64,000 bases of DNA from an uncultured Bacteroidales bacterium (GTDB taxonomy: Bacteria; Bacteroidota; Bacteroidia; Bacteroidales; Paludibacteraceae). The stretch spans positions 45,883-109,882 of the forward strand of contig CACWNR010000004.1 in NCBI GenBank assembly GCA_902762355.1, read 5' to 3'. Position numbers and translations under genes: made by a program. This document shows, in pieces, positions 42,862 through 51,047 of this stretch. How positions within the stretch are numbered: the stretch's first letter is position 1; each line of letters begins with the position of its first letter. Below the pieces are notes generated by a model. That model had not been told where the DNA came from. It made no database searches and saw nothing but the letters and a program-made list of their open reading frames with translations.

Positions 42862-43857
42862 ATGCAAAATCCTGTTGATATCAGAGAACTGCAAGAGCGC
42901 GTAGAGCGCGAGAGTTCGTTTGTAGATGCCTTGACATTAGGCATGAATCAAGTCATTGTAGGCCAGAAACATCTGGTAGAGAGTTTGCTTATTGGTCTGT
43001 TGAGCGATGGGCACATATTGTTGGAAGGCGTGCCGGGTTTGGCAAAAACCCTCGCTATCAAGACCTTAAGTGACTTGATCAAAGCTAATTTCAGTCGTAT
43101 TCAGTTTACTCCGGATCTGTTGCCGGCCGATGTGATCGGTACGCAGATTTATTCCCAAAAGAGCGAAGAATTTAAGATCAAACGCGGTCCTATCTTCGCT
43201 AATTTTGTGTTGGCGGATGAGATCAACCGTGCGCCGGCAAAAGTGCAGAGTGCATTGCTGGAGGCGATGCAAGAACGTCAAGTGACGATCGGTGAGGCAA
43301 CGTTTAAGTTGGACGATCCGTTCTTGGTACTGGCTACCCAGAACCCGATTGAGCAGGAAGGTACCTACCCGCTGCCCGAGGCACAGACCGACCGTTTCAT
43401 GCTGAAAGTAGTGATCGGTTATCCGAAAAAAGAGGAGGAGCAGGCCATCATTCGCCAGAACATCGCTTCCGAGAAGAAGACTGTGCTGCCGATCTTGAGT
43501 ACCGCCGATATCATCAAGGCGCGTAAGATCGTGGAGGAGGTGTACTTGGACGAGAAGATTGAGAAGTACATCGTGGATATCGTGTTTGCAACGCGTAACC
43601 CGGAGGAGTACGGGCTGAAAGACCTCAAGCAGATGATTGCGTTTGGCGGTAGTCCGCGTGCTTCGATTAATCTCGCCAAGGCGGCTCGTGCGTACGCGTT
43701 TATTCATAGGAGAGGCTACGTAACGCCGGAAGATGTACGTGCGGTATGTTATGATGTACTGCGTCATCGTATCGGTTTGACGTACGAGGCCGAGGCAAAT
43801 AATATTACGACCGAGGATATTATCACCGAGGTATTGAATGCAGTACAGGTGCCTTAA
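42862..43857 (+). CDS. MoxR-family AAA+ ATPase
   Basis: A 331-residue MoxR-type ATPase, a chaperone-like AAA+ protein that works with von Willebrand factor A (VWA) proteins. ILLEGVPGLAKTLAIKTLSD carries Walker A, VLADEINRAPAKVQSALLEA Walker B, and LATQNPIEQEGTYPLPEAQ sensor 1. FGGSPRASINLAKAARAYAF is the C-terminal lid region. It is the first gene of the Bat (Bacteroides aerotolerance) cluster. A 120-base structured gap follows before the DUF58 gene. Confidence 0.93.
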   Translation: MQNPVDIRELQERVERESSFVDALTLGMNQVIVGQKHLVESLLIGLLSDGHILLEGVPGLAKTLAIKTLSDLIKANFSRIQFTPDLLPADVIGTQIYSQKSEEFKIKRGPIFANFVLADEINRAPAKVQSALLEAMQERQVTIGEATFKLDDPFLVLATQNPIEQEGTYPLPEAQTDRFMLKVVIGYPKKEEEQAIIRQNIASEKKTVLPILSTADIIKARKIVEEVYLDEKIEKYIVDIVFATRNPEEYGLKDLKQMIAFGGSPRASINLAKAARAYAFIHRRGYVTPEDVRAVCYDVLRHRIGLTYEAEANNITTEDIITEVLNAVQVP

Positions 43858-43862
43858 CGTTC

Positions 43863-43953
43863 GCATATACTACTCATCGAGACAACTCGCCCCCTGCTCG
43901 ACGACTCTCACGTCCCCAACACGTTCGAGACGGTCTCGATTGAGTACATATGC
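43863..43953. other. Inverted repeats in moxR-DUF58 gap
   Basis: The 21-base arms at 43863-43883 and 43933-43953 are nearly complementary (GCATAT...ATCGAGAC). A second, perfect pair, TCGAGAC (43925-43931) and GTCTCGA (43933-43939), competes for the same right arm. The two pairings exclude each other. No T-run follows, so this is not a plain terminator. Confidence 0.7.
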
Positions 43954-43977
43954 TCACTAAAAATATAAAAAGAAATA

Positions 43978-44865
43978 ATGACTTCAGAAGAGTTATTACA
44001 ACGGGTAAGGAAGATCGAGATAAAGACCCACGGGTTGAGTCGAAACATCTTCGCAGGCGAGTACCACAGCCAGTTTAAGGGTCGTGGTATGGCCTTTAGC
44101 GAGGTGCGGGAGTACCAACCGGGCGATGATGTACGATCGATAGACTGGAATGTGACGGCGAGGATGAACAGACCGTACATTAAGGTCTATGAAGAGGAGC
44201 GTGAGTTGACGGTGATGTTGCTCATCGATGTCAGCGGAAGTAGGAATTTTGGAACGGTAAGTCAGATGAAACGTGACACGATGGCCGAAGTAGCCGCTAC
44301 TCTCGCTTTCTCCACGATCGAGAACAACGATAAAGTGGGTGTGATCTTCTTTAGTGACCAAGTGGAGAAATTTATCCCGCCGAAGAAAGGTAAATCGCAT
44401 GTGCTGCATATTATCCGCGAGTTGTTGAGTTTCGAGCCCGAACACACAGGCACGAACATCAACGCGGCACTACAGTACCTGACGAACGCGCAAAAACGTC
44501 GTTGTGCGGCCTTCCTGATATCGGACATGATGGATCCCGCTTTTAGCGCGACACCCGAGAAGAAAGGTGAGGTTGCACCAGTCGTTATCGCGGCAAGAAA
44601 GCATGACCTGAACGCCATTCAGATCTACGACCGTCGTGACGCAGAGATGCCGAACGTGGGACTAATCAAATTGCGCGACCCGGAGACGGGTAAGCGCGTG
44701 TGGGCAGATACGAGTCTGGTGGGTGTCCGCGAGGCGTATAACAAGGCTTGGCGCGACCAACAGAACGCGCTGGAGACCGTTTATACGAAGACGGGAATGC
44801 ACAATATTTCCCTGCGTACGGACGAAGATTACGTGAAAGCTTTAATGAGACTGTTTAAGCAATGA
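43978..44865 (+). CDS. DUF58 domain protein of Bat cluster
   Basis: A 295-residue DUF58 protein, a VWA-like fold that always sits beside MoxR. The signature GRGMAFSEVREYQPGDDVRS and SIDWNVTARMNRPYIK occurs near residues 36-66. LLIDVSGSRNFG (about 80-91) resembles the metal-binding DxSxS of VWA domains. It is probably cytoplasmic and membrane-associated through its partners. The next gene starts within its stop (ATGATGAG overlap of four bases). It belongs to the moxR-bat operon, which is linked to oxygen tolerance in Bacteroides. Confidence 0.92.
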   Translation: MTSEELLQRVRKIEIKTHGLSRNIFAGEYHSQFKGRGMAFSEVREYQPGDDVRSIDWNVTARMNRPYIKVYEEERELTVMLLIDVSGSRNFGTVSQMKRDTMAEVAATLAFSTIENNDKVGVIFFSDQVEKFIPPKKGKSHVLHIIRELLSFEPEHTGTNINAALQYLTNAQKRRCAAFLISDMMDPAFSATPEKKGEVAPVVIAARKHDLNAIQIYDRRDAEMPNVGLIKLRDPETGKRVWADTSLVGVREAYNKAWRDQQNALETVYTKTGMHNISLRTDEDYVKALMRLFKQ

Positions 44866-45773
44866 TGAGTTTATTATTAGCGATAGTAGTGAGCGCAAGC
44901 ATCGACTCGACGATGTTGATGTTAGGCGACCAGACGGCGATGCACCTGGAGGTGACGCACGACGCGTCGGAACAGGTAGTGTGGCCGGCGTTGGGTGAGC
45001 AGCTACAAGACGGCATCGAGATCGTCGATCGTTCGGCGGTAGACACCACTACCCTGCCCGACGGGCGTGTGCAGTTGAAGCAGGATTTGATGCTGACGTC
45101 GTTTAAGGACAGCTTGTTCGCGATTGAACCGCTGTACGTAACGAGCGGCGAGGACACGTTCTGGACAGAACCGCTGGCATTGAATGTGATTCAACCGTTT
45201 GAGGTGGACAGCACGAATGCGATCACCGATATCAAAGATATCGAGAAAGCCCCCATCTGGTGGTGGGGCATCATCCGTTGGATATTGTTGGCGCTGGCTT
45301 TGATCGGTGCGGGTGTTGGAGCTTATTACCTCTGGCGCTGGTACGAGAAGAACCGTAAGCCGGAAGAGGAAGAGATCAATCCGGAGTTGTTGCGCCCGGC
45401 CGATGAGGTGGCGCTCGAGAAGCTCGACGAGATCAAAGCGCAGAAGATCTGGAAAGACGGTAAGGTGAAGGAATACCAGACCGAATTGACAGATGTCGTG
45501 CGCGAGTATATCGGTCGCCGCTTTGAGGTGCACAGCACGGAGAAGACGAGCGACGAGACCCTACGCGAGATGAAACCGCTCATCGATAAGGATCTATACG
45601 GACGGCTGAGTAAGATGCTGCAACTCGCTGATTTGGTGAAGTTTGCCAAATGGCACACCACGCCCGACGAGAACGAACAAGGCCTATTGACGGCGTACGA
45701 TTTCGTGAACGAAACCAAAATCGTCGAGAGTCAAGAGTCGATAGACGAAAGTAAAGAGGAGGAAGAAGTATGA
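44862..45773 (+). CDS. Single-pass membrane protein of Bat cluster
   Basis: A 303-residue protein between the DUF58 gene and batA. An N-terminal hydrophobic stretch (MMSLLLAIVVSAS) may be a signal sequence. The region to about 130 would be periplasmic and resembles a small BatD-like beta domain. A transmembrane segment (IIRWILLALALIGAGVGAYY) lies near 136-155. A charged cytoplasmic tail follows (YQTELTDVVREYIGRRFEV) and ends in acidic residues. I know such proteins only by position in this operon. It overlaps batA by four bases. Confidence 0.75.
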   Translation: MMSLLLAIVVSASIDSTMLMLGDQTAMHLEVTHDASEQVVWPALGEQLQDGIEIVDRSAVDTTTLPDGRVQLKQDLMLTSFKDSLFAIEPLYVTSGEDTFWTEPLALNVIQPFEVDSTNAITDIKDIEKAPIWWWGIIRWILLALALIGAGVGAYYLWRWYEKNRKPEEEEINPELLRPADEVALEKLDEIKAQKIWKDGKVKEYQTELTDVVREYIGRRFEVHSTEKTSDETLREMKPLIDKDLYGRLSKMLQLADLVKFAKWHTTPDENEQGLLTAYDFVNETKIVESQESIDESKEEEEV

Positions 45774-46756
45774 CGTTTGCTAATCCGGGATATTTATTTT
45801 TGTTACTGCTGTTGCTGCCTATTATCGGCTGGTACGCGTACGAGTTGTGGAAGAGCGATGCGAGTGTGCAGATCTCGGACACCACGACCTTGGCGGCGCA
45901 ACCGAAGAGTTGGCGTATCTGGTTGCTGCACGTACCATTTGCGCTGCGCGTAGCGGTAGTGACCTTGTTGAGTCTGGCGTTGGCACGCCCGCAGTTGACC
46001 AACAGGTGGTCTTCGGAGAGCACCGAAGGCATCGACATCATGATGGCGCTCGACATATCGGGTACGATGCTGGCGGAGGATCTCAAACCGAATCGTCTGG
46101 AGGCCGCTAAACAGGTGGCGTCAGACTTCGTGATTGCCCGACCGAACGACCAGATAGGACTTGTCGTTTTTGCAGGTGAGAGTTTCACACAATGCCCGCT
46201 GACCACCGACCACGCGGTGCTTATAAACCTCTTCAAGTCCGTCGAGTACGGCATGATTGAGGACGGTACGGCGATTGGTTTGGGTTTGGCAAATGCAGTG
46301 AACCGAATGAAAGACAGCCAGACGAAGAGTAAGGTAGTGATCCTGCTGACCGATGGTTCGAACAACCGCGGCGATATTGACCCGCAGACGGCTGCCGAGA
46401 TCGCCAAGACCTTTGGGATCCGCGTTTACACGGTAGGTGTCGGTTCGTACGGTCAGACCCGCGTGCCGGTGAACACCCCGATGGGACGCCAGTACGTGAC
46501 GATGGACTCGGAGTTTGACGAAGGCACGTTACGCGGCATCGCCGAAGTGACCGGAGGTCAGTATTTCCGTGCAACCGATAACGGCAGTTTGAAACGGATC
46601 TACGAGCAGATTGACCAGTTGGAGAAGACGAAGCTGCGTGTGCGTGAGTATTCCAAACACACGGAGAACTTCGCACCGTTCCTGGTGGCTGCCCTACTCT
46701 GCTTGTTATTGGAAGTAATTATACGATATTTTGTCATTAGAACGATAGCGAATTGA
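45770..46756 (+). CDS. batA: BatA, VWA membrane protein
   Basis: A 328-residue membrane VWA protein. Two N-terminal hydrophobic segments (LFLLLLLLPIIGWYAYE and LRVAVVTLLSLALA) precede the VWA domain, with MALDISGTMLAEDLKPNRLE (about 87-106) giving the metal-ion-dependent adhesion site. IILLTDGSNNRGDIDP continues the domain, and a C-terminal segment (FLVAALLCLLLEVIIRYFV) closes it. The Bat proteins are thought to form a membrane complex that helps against oxidative stress. It starts four bases inside the previous gene and ends one base before the batB-batC gene. Confidence 0.93.
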   Translation: MTFANPGYLFLLLLLLPIIGWYAYELWKSDASVQISDTTTLAAQPKSWRIWLLHVPFALRVAVVTLLSLALARPQLTNRWSSESTEGIDIMMALDISGTMLAEDLKPNRLEAAKQVASDFVIARPNDQIGLVVFAGESFTQCPLTTDHAVLINLFKSVEYGMIEDGTAIGLGLANAVNRMKDSQTKSKVVILLTDGSNNRGDIDPQTAAEIAKTFGIRVYTVGVGSYGQTRVPVNTPMGRQYVTMDSEFDEGTLRGIAEVTGGQYFRATDNGSLKRIYEQIDQLEKTKLRVREYSKHTENFAPFLVAALLCLLLEVIIRYFVIRTIAN

Positions 46757-46757
46757 T

Positions 46758-48464
46758 ATGTTTCGTTTTGCAAATATAGAGATGTTGTGGCTGCTGGCGA
46801 CGATACCGGTTTTTGCAGCAGCCTATTGGGCATATACCCGCCACAAACGCCGTCAGTTGGAGGCGTTCGGTGACGCGGAGTTGATGGAACAGCTGATGCC
46901 GAATGCGAGTCGTGTTCGTCCGACCGTTAAGTTCAGCATCGTGATGGTGGCTTTGGCGCTGCTGATTTTCGCTGCTGCAAGACCACAGTTCGGTACTTCG
47001 GAGCGCACAGAGAAACGGCAAGGAATCGAGGCCATCGTGGCGCTGGATATATCGAACTCGATGTTGGCAGAGGACGTCGCACCGAATCGTTTGGACCGCG
47101 CGAAACAGATGCTGAGCAAGTTGATGGACAACATGATCAACGACAAAGTGGGTCTGGTGGTTTTTGCCGGCGACGCGTTTGTACAGTTGCCTATCACCTG
47201 CGACTACGTTTCGGCGAAGATGTTCCTCAATTCGATCAAGCCGGAGTTGATTAAGACGCAAGGTACTGCGATCGGTCAGGCCTTGAGTACGAGTATCCGT
47301 TGCTTTGGCGAACAGAGTGAGGCAAGTCGGGCAATTATCCTCATCACCGATGGTGAGAACCACGAGGATGATGCCGTGGCCGTTGCCAAACGTGCCAAAG
47401 AGATGGGTATTCAAGTGCTGGTAGTGGGTATCGGTAAACCCGAAGGTTCGCCGATCCCGATGCCGGGAACGAATAACTTCCGCAAGGACCGTGAGGGCAA
47501 TGTGGTAGTGAGTCGTCTGAATGAGGATATGTGCCGCGAGATCGCACAAGCCGGCGGAGGTATCTACGTGCGTTGCGACAACACGAACACGGCCACCAAG
47601 GCCATCCAGAAAGAGTTGGATAAGTTAGCCACGCAAGAGATTGAAACGCAGGTGTTTACGGATTATAATGAGCAATTCCAGAGCTTTGCGCTGATTGCGT
47701 TATTGCTGCTCGTCATTGATTTCTTTATCTTCAACCGTAAGAATAAATCGATCACAAAAATGGATATTTTCGGAGAGCACCGCGTGCTGACGATCGCCCT
47801 GCTGTTGGTGAGCGTGAATATGTTCGCCCAGAAAGAGGCCGGTGACGTTCGGCGCGGTAACAAAGATTACCGTCAGCAGAACTACACCGAGGCCGAAGTG
47901 GACTACCGCCGGGCGCTGGAGAAGAACAAAAACGGCTATGAGGCACACTATAACTTAGGCGACGCGCTGTTCAAGCAAGACAAGTACGCCGACGCGCAGG
48001 CTGAGTTCGAGACGGCGGCGAAGATGCTGGACAAGAAAGAAGACAAAGAGCGTTATGCCAAGGTCATGCATAATATCGGCAACTGCAATTACGCCCAACA
48101 GCAGTACGACAAAGCCGTTCAGGCGTATATGGAGGCTTTGCGCGCGAATCCGAAAGATAATGACACGCGTTATAACCTGGTGAAGGCAATGGAGATGCTG
48201 CAGCAACAACAGCAACAGCAGCAACAGCAGCAAAACCAAGACCAGAAGCAGGATCAGCAACAGCAAGAACAACAACAGCAACAACAGGAACAACAAGATC
48301 AGCAGCAGGAACAACAGCAGCAAGAGCAACAACAGAACGAAGACCAGATGGACAAAGAGACGGCAGAGCAGATCTTGCAGGCTTTGGAGCAGGATGAGCA
48401 GGACACGCAGGAGAAACTGCAACGACAACAAGGTAAGAAACGTCGTGTAGAAAAAGAATGGTAG
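46758..48464 (+). CDS. BatB-BatC fusion (VWA plus TPR, Gln-rich tail)
   Basis: A single frame of 568 residues that joins two proteins usually encoded apart. Residues 1-334 are BatB: an N-terminal membrane segment, the VWA domain (VALDISNSMLAEDVAPNRLD near 94-113) and a membrane segment (FALIALLLLVIDFFIF). Residue 335 is an internal Met (ATG at 47760) followed by a hydrophobic, signal-like stretch ending VNMFAQ. Then comes BatC, with TPR units (YEAHYNLGDALFKQDKYADA and its neighbour) and a Gln-rich tract of about 50 residues from about 481. The internal ATG may also start free BatC. The end is basic (GKKRRVEKEW). Confidence 0.85.
   Translation: MFRFANIEMLWLLATIPVFAAAYWAYTRHKRRQLEAFGDAELMEQLMPNASRVRPTVKFSIVMVALALLIFAAARPQFGTSERTEKRQGIEAIVALDISNSMLAEDVAPNRLDRAKQMLSKLMDNMINDKVGLVVFAGDAFVQLPITCDYVSAKMFLNSIKPELIKTQGTAIGQALSTSIRCFGEQSEASRAIILITDGENHEDDAVAVAKRAKEMGIQVLVVGIGKPEGSPIPMPGTNNFRKDREGNVVVSRLNEDMCREIAQAGGGIYVRCDNTNTATKAIQKELDKLATQEIETQVFTDYNEQFQSFALIALLLLVIDFFIFNRKNKSITKMDIFGEHRVLTIALLLVSVNMFAQKEAGDVRRGNKDYRQQNYTEAEVDYRRALEKNKNGYEAHYNLGDALFKQDKYADAQAEFETAAKMLDKKEDKERYAKVMHNIGNCNYAQQQYDKAVQAYMEALRANPKDNDTRYNLVKAMEMLQQQQQQQQQQQNQDQKQDQQQQEQQQQQQEQQDQQQEQQQQEQQQNEDQMDKETAEQILQALEQDEQDTQEKLQRQQGKKRRVEKEW
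48200..48345. repeat. CAG/CAA-rich tract in batC part
   Basis: A run of CAG, CAA and GAA/GAC codons gives a Gln tract broken by Glu, Asp and Asn. Mixed synonymous codons suggest that the protein property is kept, not a simple triplet slippage repeat. Confidence 0.8.
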
Positions 48465-48465
48465 T

Positions 48466-50313
48466 ATGAAAAGACAATTATCGATATTTATTCTCCTTGT
48501 CGGCATCGCGTTAAGCGCGTTTGCCGATGAGGTTGTTTTTAGGGCGCAAGCGCCGAAACAGGTGGTGGTCGGACGTCCGTTCCAGATCACGTACACGGTT
48601 AACCAACGCAGTCGCGATCTGCGTGCACCGGAGTTCACGGACTTCGATGTACTGAGCGGGCCATACACGAGCACGAGTAGCAGTACTTCGTTCGTGAACG
48701 GTAAGCGTACGTCATCGTTCGAGCAGACCTACACCTACATGCTCATGGCGCAGCGCGCAGGCACGTTCACGATCAGTCCGGCGACAGTGAAGGTGGACGG
48801 CGAGAACGTGCAGTCCAACGGTGTACGGATTGAGGTGTTGCCGGAAGATCAGCCGAGTTCATCTACGAGTCAGACGGGTCAATCCGGTCAGACAAGACAA
48901 TCGAGTCAATCGAGTTCATCCGGCCAGGCTTCCTCGGAAAATATCTTCGTGCGAACGATTGCATCCAAGACGAAGGTACACGAGCAGGAAGCGCTGATGA
49001 TCACGTACAAGTTGTATTTCGCGAACGTGGACGTAGCGCAGTTGACCAACAACACCAAGTTACCGGAGTTTACGGGCTTCTTGAAACAAGACTTGGAGCA
49101 AGGCGAGATTCAGACAGAGTTGGAGCATTATAACGGTCGCAATTATCAGACGGCGGTGCTCTACAGCACAATCCTGTACCCGCAGCATTCGGGGGATATA
49201 GCGATTGATCCGGCGAAGTTTGAGGCGGTATTACGTGTGCAAACCCAACAACGGGCACGTTCGATCTTCGATGATTTCTTCGGCACCTATACGAACGTAA
49301 CGAAGATGCTGACCGCCCCGGGAGTGACGATTCATGTAAGTGCCCTTCCGAGCGGCAAACCGGCCGGTTTCAGCGGTGGTGTCGGTAAGTTCACCTTAAC
49401 ACCAAGTATCAGCCAGACAGAGTTGCAGGCCAACGAGGCGGTGACGATCAAATTGGATATCTCGGGTGCCGGCAACATGAAACTCATCAAGACACCGGCG
49501 ATCGATTGGCCGGAAGGTTTTGAGCCCTACGATCCGAAGGTAACGAATAACTTCAAGACCACCACGTCGGGTGTCAGCGGCACGAAGTCGATTGAGTATC
49601 TGGCTATCCCGCGCAGCGCCGGTGAGTACACCATTCCGGCCGTGAAATTCAGTTATTTTGACATCGACGAGAAGGCCTATAAGACGCTCAGCACACCTGA
49701 ATATACGATTCGTGTAAAACGCGGCGCAAGCAGCAACTCCGACAAGGGCGAAGAGGCAGTTGTGGTGAACTACACGCAGAAAGAAGACATCAAGCAACTC
49801 GGTACGGATATCCGCTATATTGACACGAAAGCGCCGAAAATCACCAATCACCAATCACAAATCACTAATTACAACCATGCATGGTTGTGGTACGTTATTC
49901 CATTGTTGATTGCGATCATTCTTCTTATTGTTCTGCGCAAGCAGATTAAGGAAGCGGCGGATATTACAAAGATGAAATACAAACGTGCGAATAAGGTAGC
50001 ACAGAAACGTCTGAAGGCTGCTGCCGCAGCATTGAAAGCGAACGACAAAGATGCTTTCTACGCGGCTATCGAGAGTGCTGCATGGACGTATCTGAGTGAC
50101 CGTCTGTCGATTCCGACGGCAGAGTTGAATAAAGATAATATCGCCTCTATCTTGGTGCAAAAAGGCGTGAGTGAGGAACTTATCAAGGACGTCAATGATG
50201 TCCTCTCTACGGCTGAGTTTGCGCGCTACGCGCCGATCACCGACCACGGAATGGACGACCTCTATACAGCCACCACGAATTTGATTAATAACCTCGAAGA
50301 TCAGAAGATATGA
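48466..50313 (+). CDS. batD: BatD (oxygen tolerance protein)
   Basis: A 615-residue protein of the BatD family. A signal peptide (ILLVGIALSAFA) precedes EVVFRAQAPKQVVVGRPFQI, the family start of the periplasmic beta-rich region. A Ser/Gln-rich linker lies near 128-157, and the beta domain continues to about 455. A transmembrane segment (LWYVIPLLIAIILLIVLRKQ) follows near 474-493, then a cytoplasmic helical tail (YAAIESAAWTYLSDRLSIPT). Residues 458-470 (TNHQSQITN) just before the membrane come from heptanucleotide repeats. It starts one base after batB-batC and overlaps batE by four bases. Confidence 0.92.
   Translation: MKRQLSIFILLVGIALSAFADEVVFRAQAPKQVVVGRPFQITYTVNQRSRDLRAPEFTDFDVLSGPYTSTSSSTSFVNGKRTSSFEQTYTYMLMAQRAGTFTISPATVKVDGENVQSNGVRIEVLPEDQPSSSTSQTGQSGQTRQSSQSSSSGQASSENIFVRTIASKTKVHEQEALMITYKLYFANVDVAQLTNNTKLPEFTGFLKQDLEQGEIQTELEHYNGRNYQTAVLYSTILYPQHSGDIAIDPAKFEAVLRVQTQQRARSIFDDFFGTYTNVTKMLTAPGVTIHVSALPSGKPAGFSGGVGKFTLTPSISQTELQANEAVTIKLDISGAGNMKLIKTPAIDWPEGFEPYDPKVTNNFKTTTSGVSGTKSIEYLAIPRSAGEYTIPAVKFSYFDIDEKAYKTLSTPEYTIRVKRGASSNSDKGEEAVVVNYTQKEDIKQLGTDIRYIDTKAPKITNHQSQITNYNHAWLWYVIPLLIAIILLIVLRKQIKEAADITKMKYKRANKVAQKRLKAAAAALKANDKDAFYAAIESAAWTYLSDRLSIPTAELNKDNIASILVQKGVSEELIKDVNDVLSTAEFARYAPITDHGMDDLYTATTNLINNLEDQKI
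49839..49873. repeat. Heptanucleotide repeats in batD
   Basis: Five 7-base units AATCACC, AATCACC, AATCACA, AATCACT, AATTACA. They encode ITNHQSQITNYN at the edge of the membrane segment, almost the same peptide as in the GT4 enzyme. Confidence 0.9.
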
Positions 50314-51047
50314 AACGGTTTATAATTTGTAATTTATTATTGGTCATTTGTCATTTGACCTTTGCGCAGAGCGATTTCGACATCGCGAATGCAGCTTATG
50401 CGGACGGACGTTATGAGGAAGCCGCTGCGGGCTATGAGGCATTGTTGGCAGAAGGACCGAACGCAACCTTGTACTATAACTTGGGTAACGCGCGCTTTAA
50501 GCAGGGCGAGTTGGCGCAGGCCATCTTGAACTACGAGCGGACACTGCGTCTGGAGCCGAATCACAAGGACGCGCAGTATAACCTGGCGTTTGCGCAGAGC
50601 AAGATCACGGATAATATCGTAGAGCAGGATTTCTTCCTGTCTGCTTGGGCGCGTACGGTGCGCAACAGTCTGCGCGAACAAACGTGGTTGGTGCTCTCTA
50701 TCAGCCTGTTTATCTTGGGCTTGATCGGTATCCTGCTGTTCCTTTTGGGACGTGAGCCTTGGCTACGTAAGACGGCTTTTCACGTCGCATGGTTAGCCCT
50801 ACTCTTCTCGCTTATCGCGGGTCTTAATGCGACCTCACTGCATCAAAGAGACACCCTGCGCAATGAGGCTATCATCACACAGGGTGTCGTGAATGCGAAG
50901 TCTTCACCTGACCGTTCAGGAACGGACCTCTTCACCGTTCACGAAGGCACGAAAGTGACCATCCGTGAGACTATTGGCGAGTGGTCGAACGTTCACGTTG
51001 GCCAGAACGAGGGCTGGATTCGGTCTTCGTGCCTTGAGAGGATCTAG
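50310..51047 (+). CDS. batE: BatE (TPR and SH3-like protein)
   Basis: The last gene of the Bat operon, 245 residues. The signal peptide MKRFIICNLLLVICHLTFAQ is itself encoded by heptanucleotide repeats. TPR units follow (ATLYYNLGNARFKQGELAQA and HKDAQYNLAFAQ), then two membrane segments (about 127-146, VLSISLFILGLIGILLFLLG, and FHVAWLALLFSLIAGL). A C-terminal bacterial SH3 domain (residues about 185-245, KSSPDRSGTDLFTVHEGTKV) ends the chain. It starts inside the batD stop. Its 3' end overlaps a convergent lipoprotein gene by 77 bases. Confidence 0.9.
   Translation: MKRFIICNLLLVICHLTFAQSDFDIANAAYADGRYEEAAAGYEALLAEGPNATLYYNLGNARFKQGELAQAILNYERTLRLEPNHKDAQYNLAFAQSKITDNIVEQDFFLSAWARTVRNSLREQTWLVLSISLFILGLIGILLFLLGREPWLRKTAFHVAWLALLFSLIAGLNATSLHQRDTLRNEAIITQGVVNAKSSPDRSGTDLFTVHEGTKVTIRETIGEWSNVHVGQNEGWIRSSCLERI
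50322..50356. repeat. Heptanucleotide repeats forming batE signal peptide
   Basis: Five 7-base units ATAATTT, GTAATTT, ATTATTG, GTCATTT, GTCATTT encode the hydrophobic core (residues about 5-16, IICNLLLVICHL) of the signal peptide. Confidence 0.8.
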
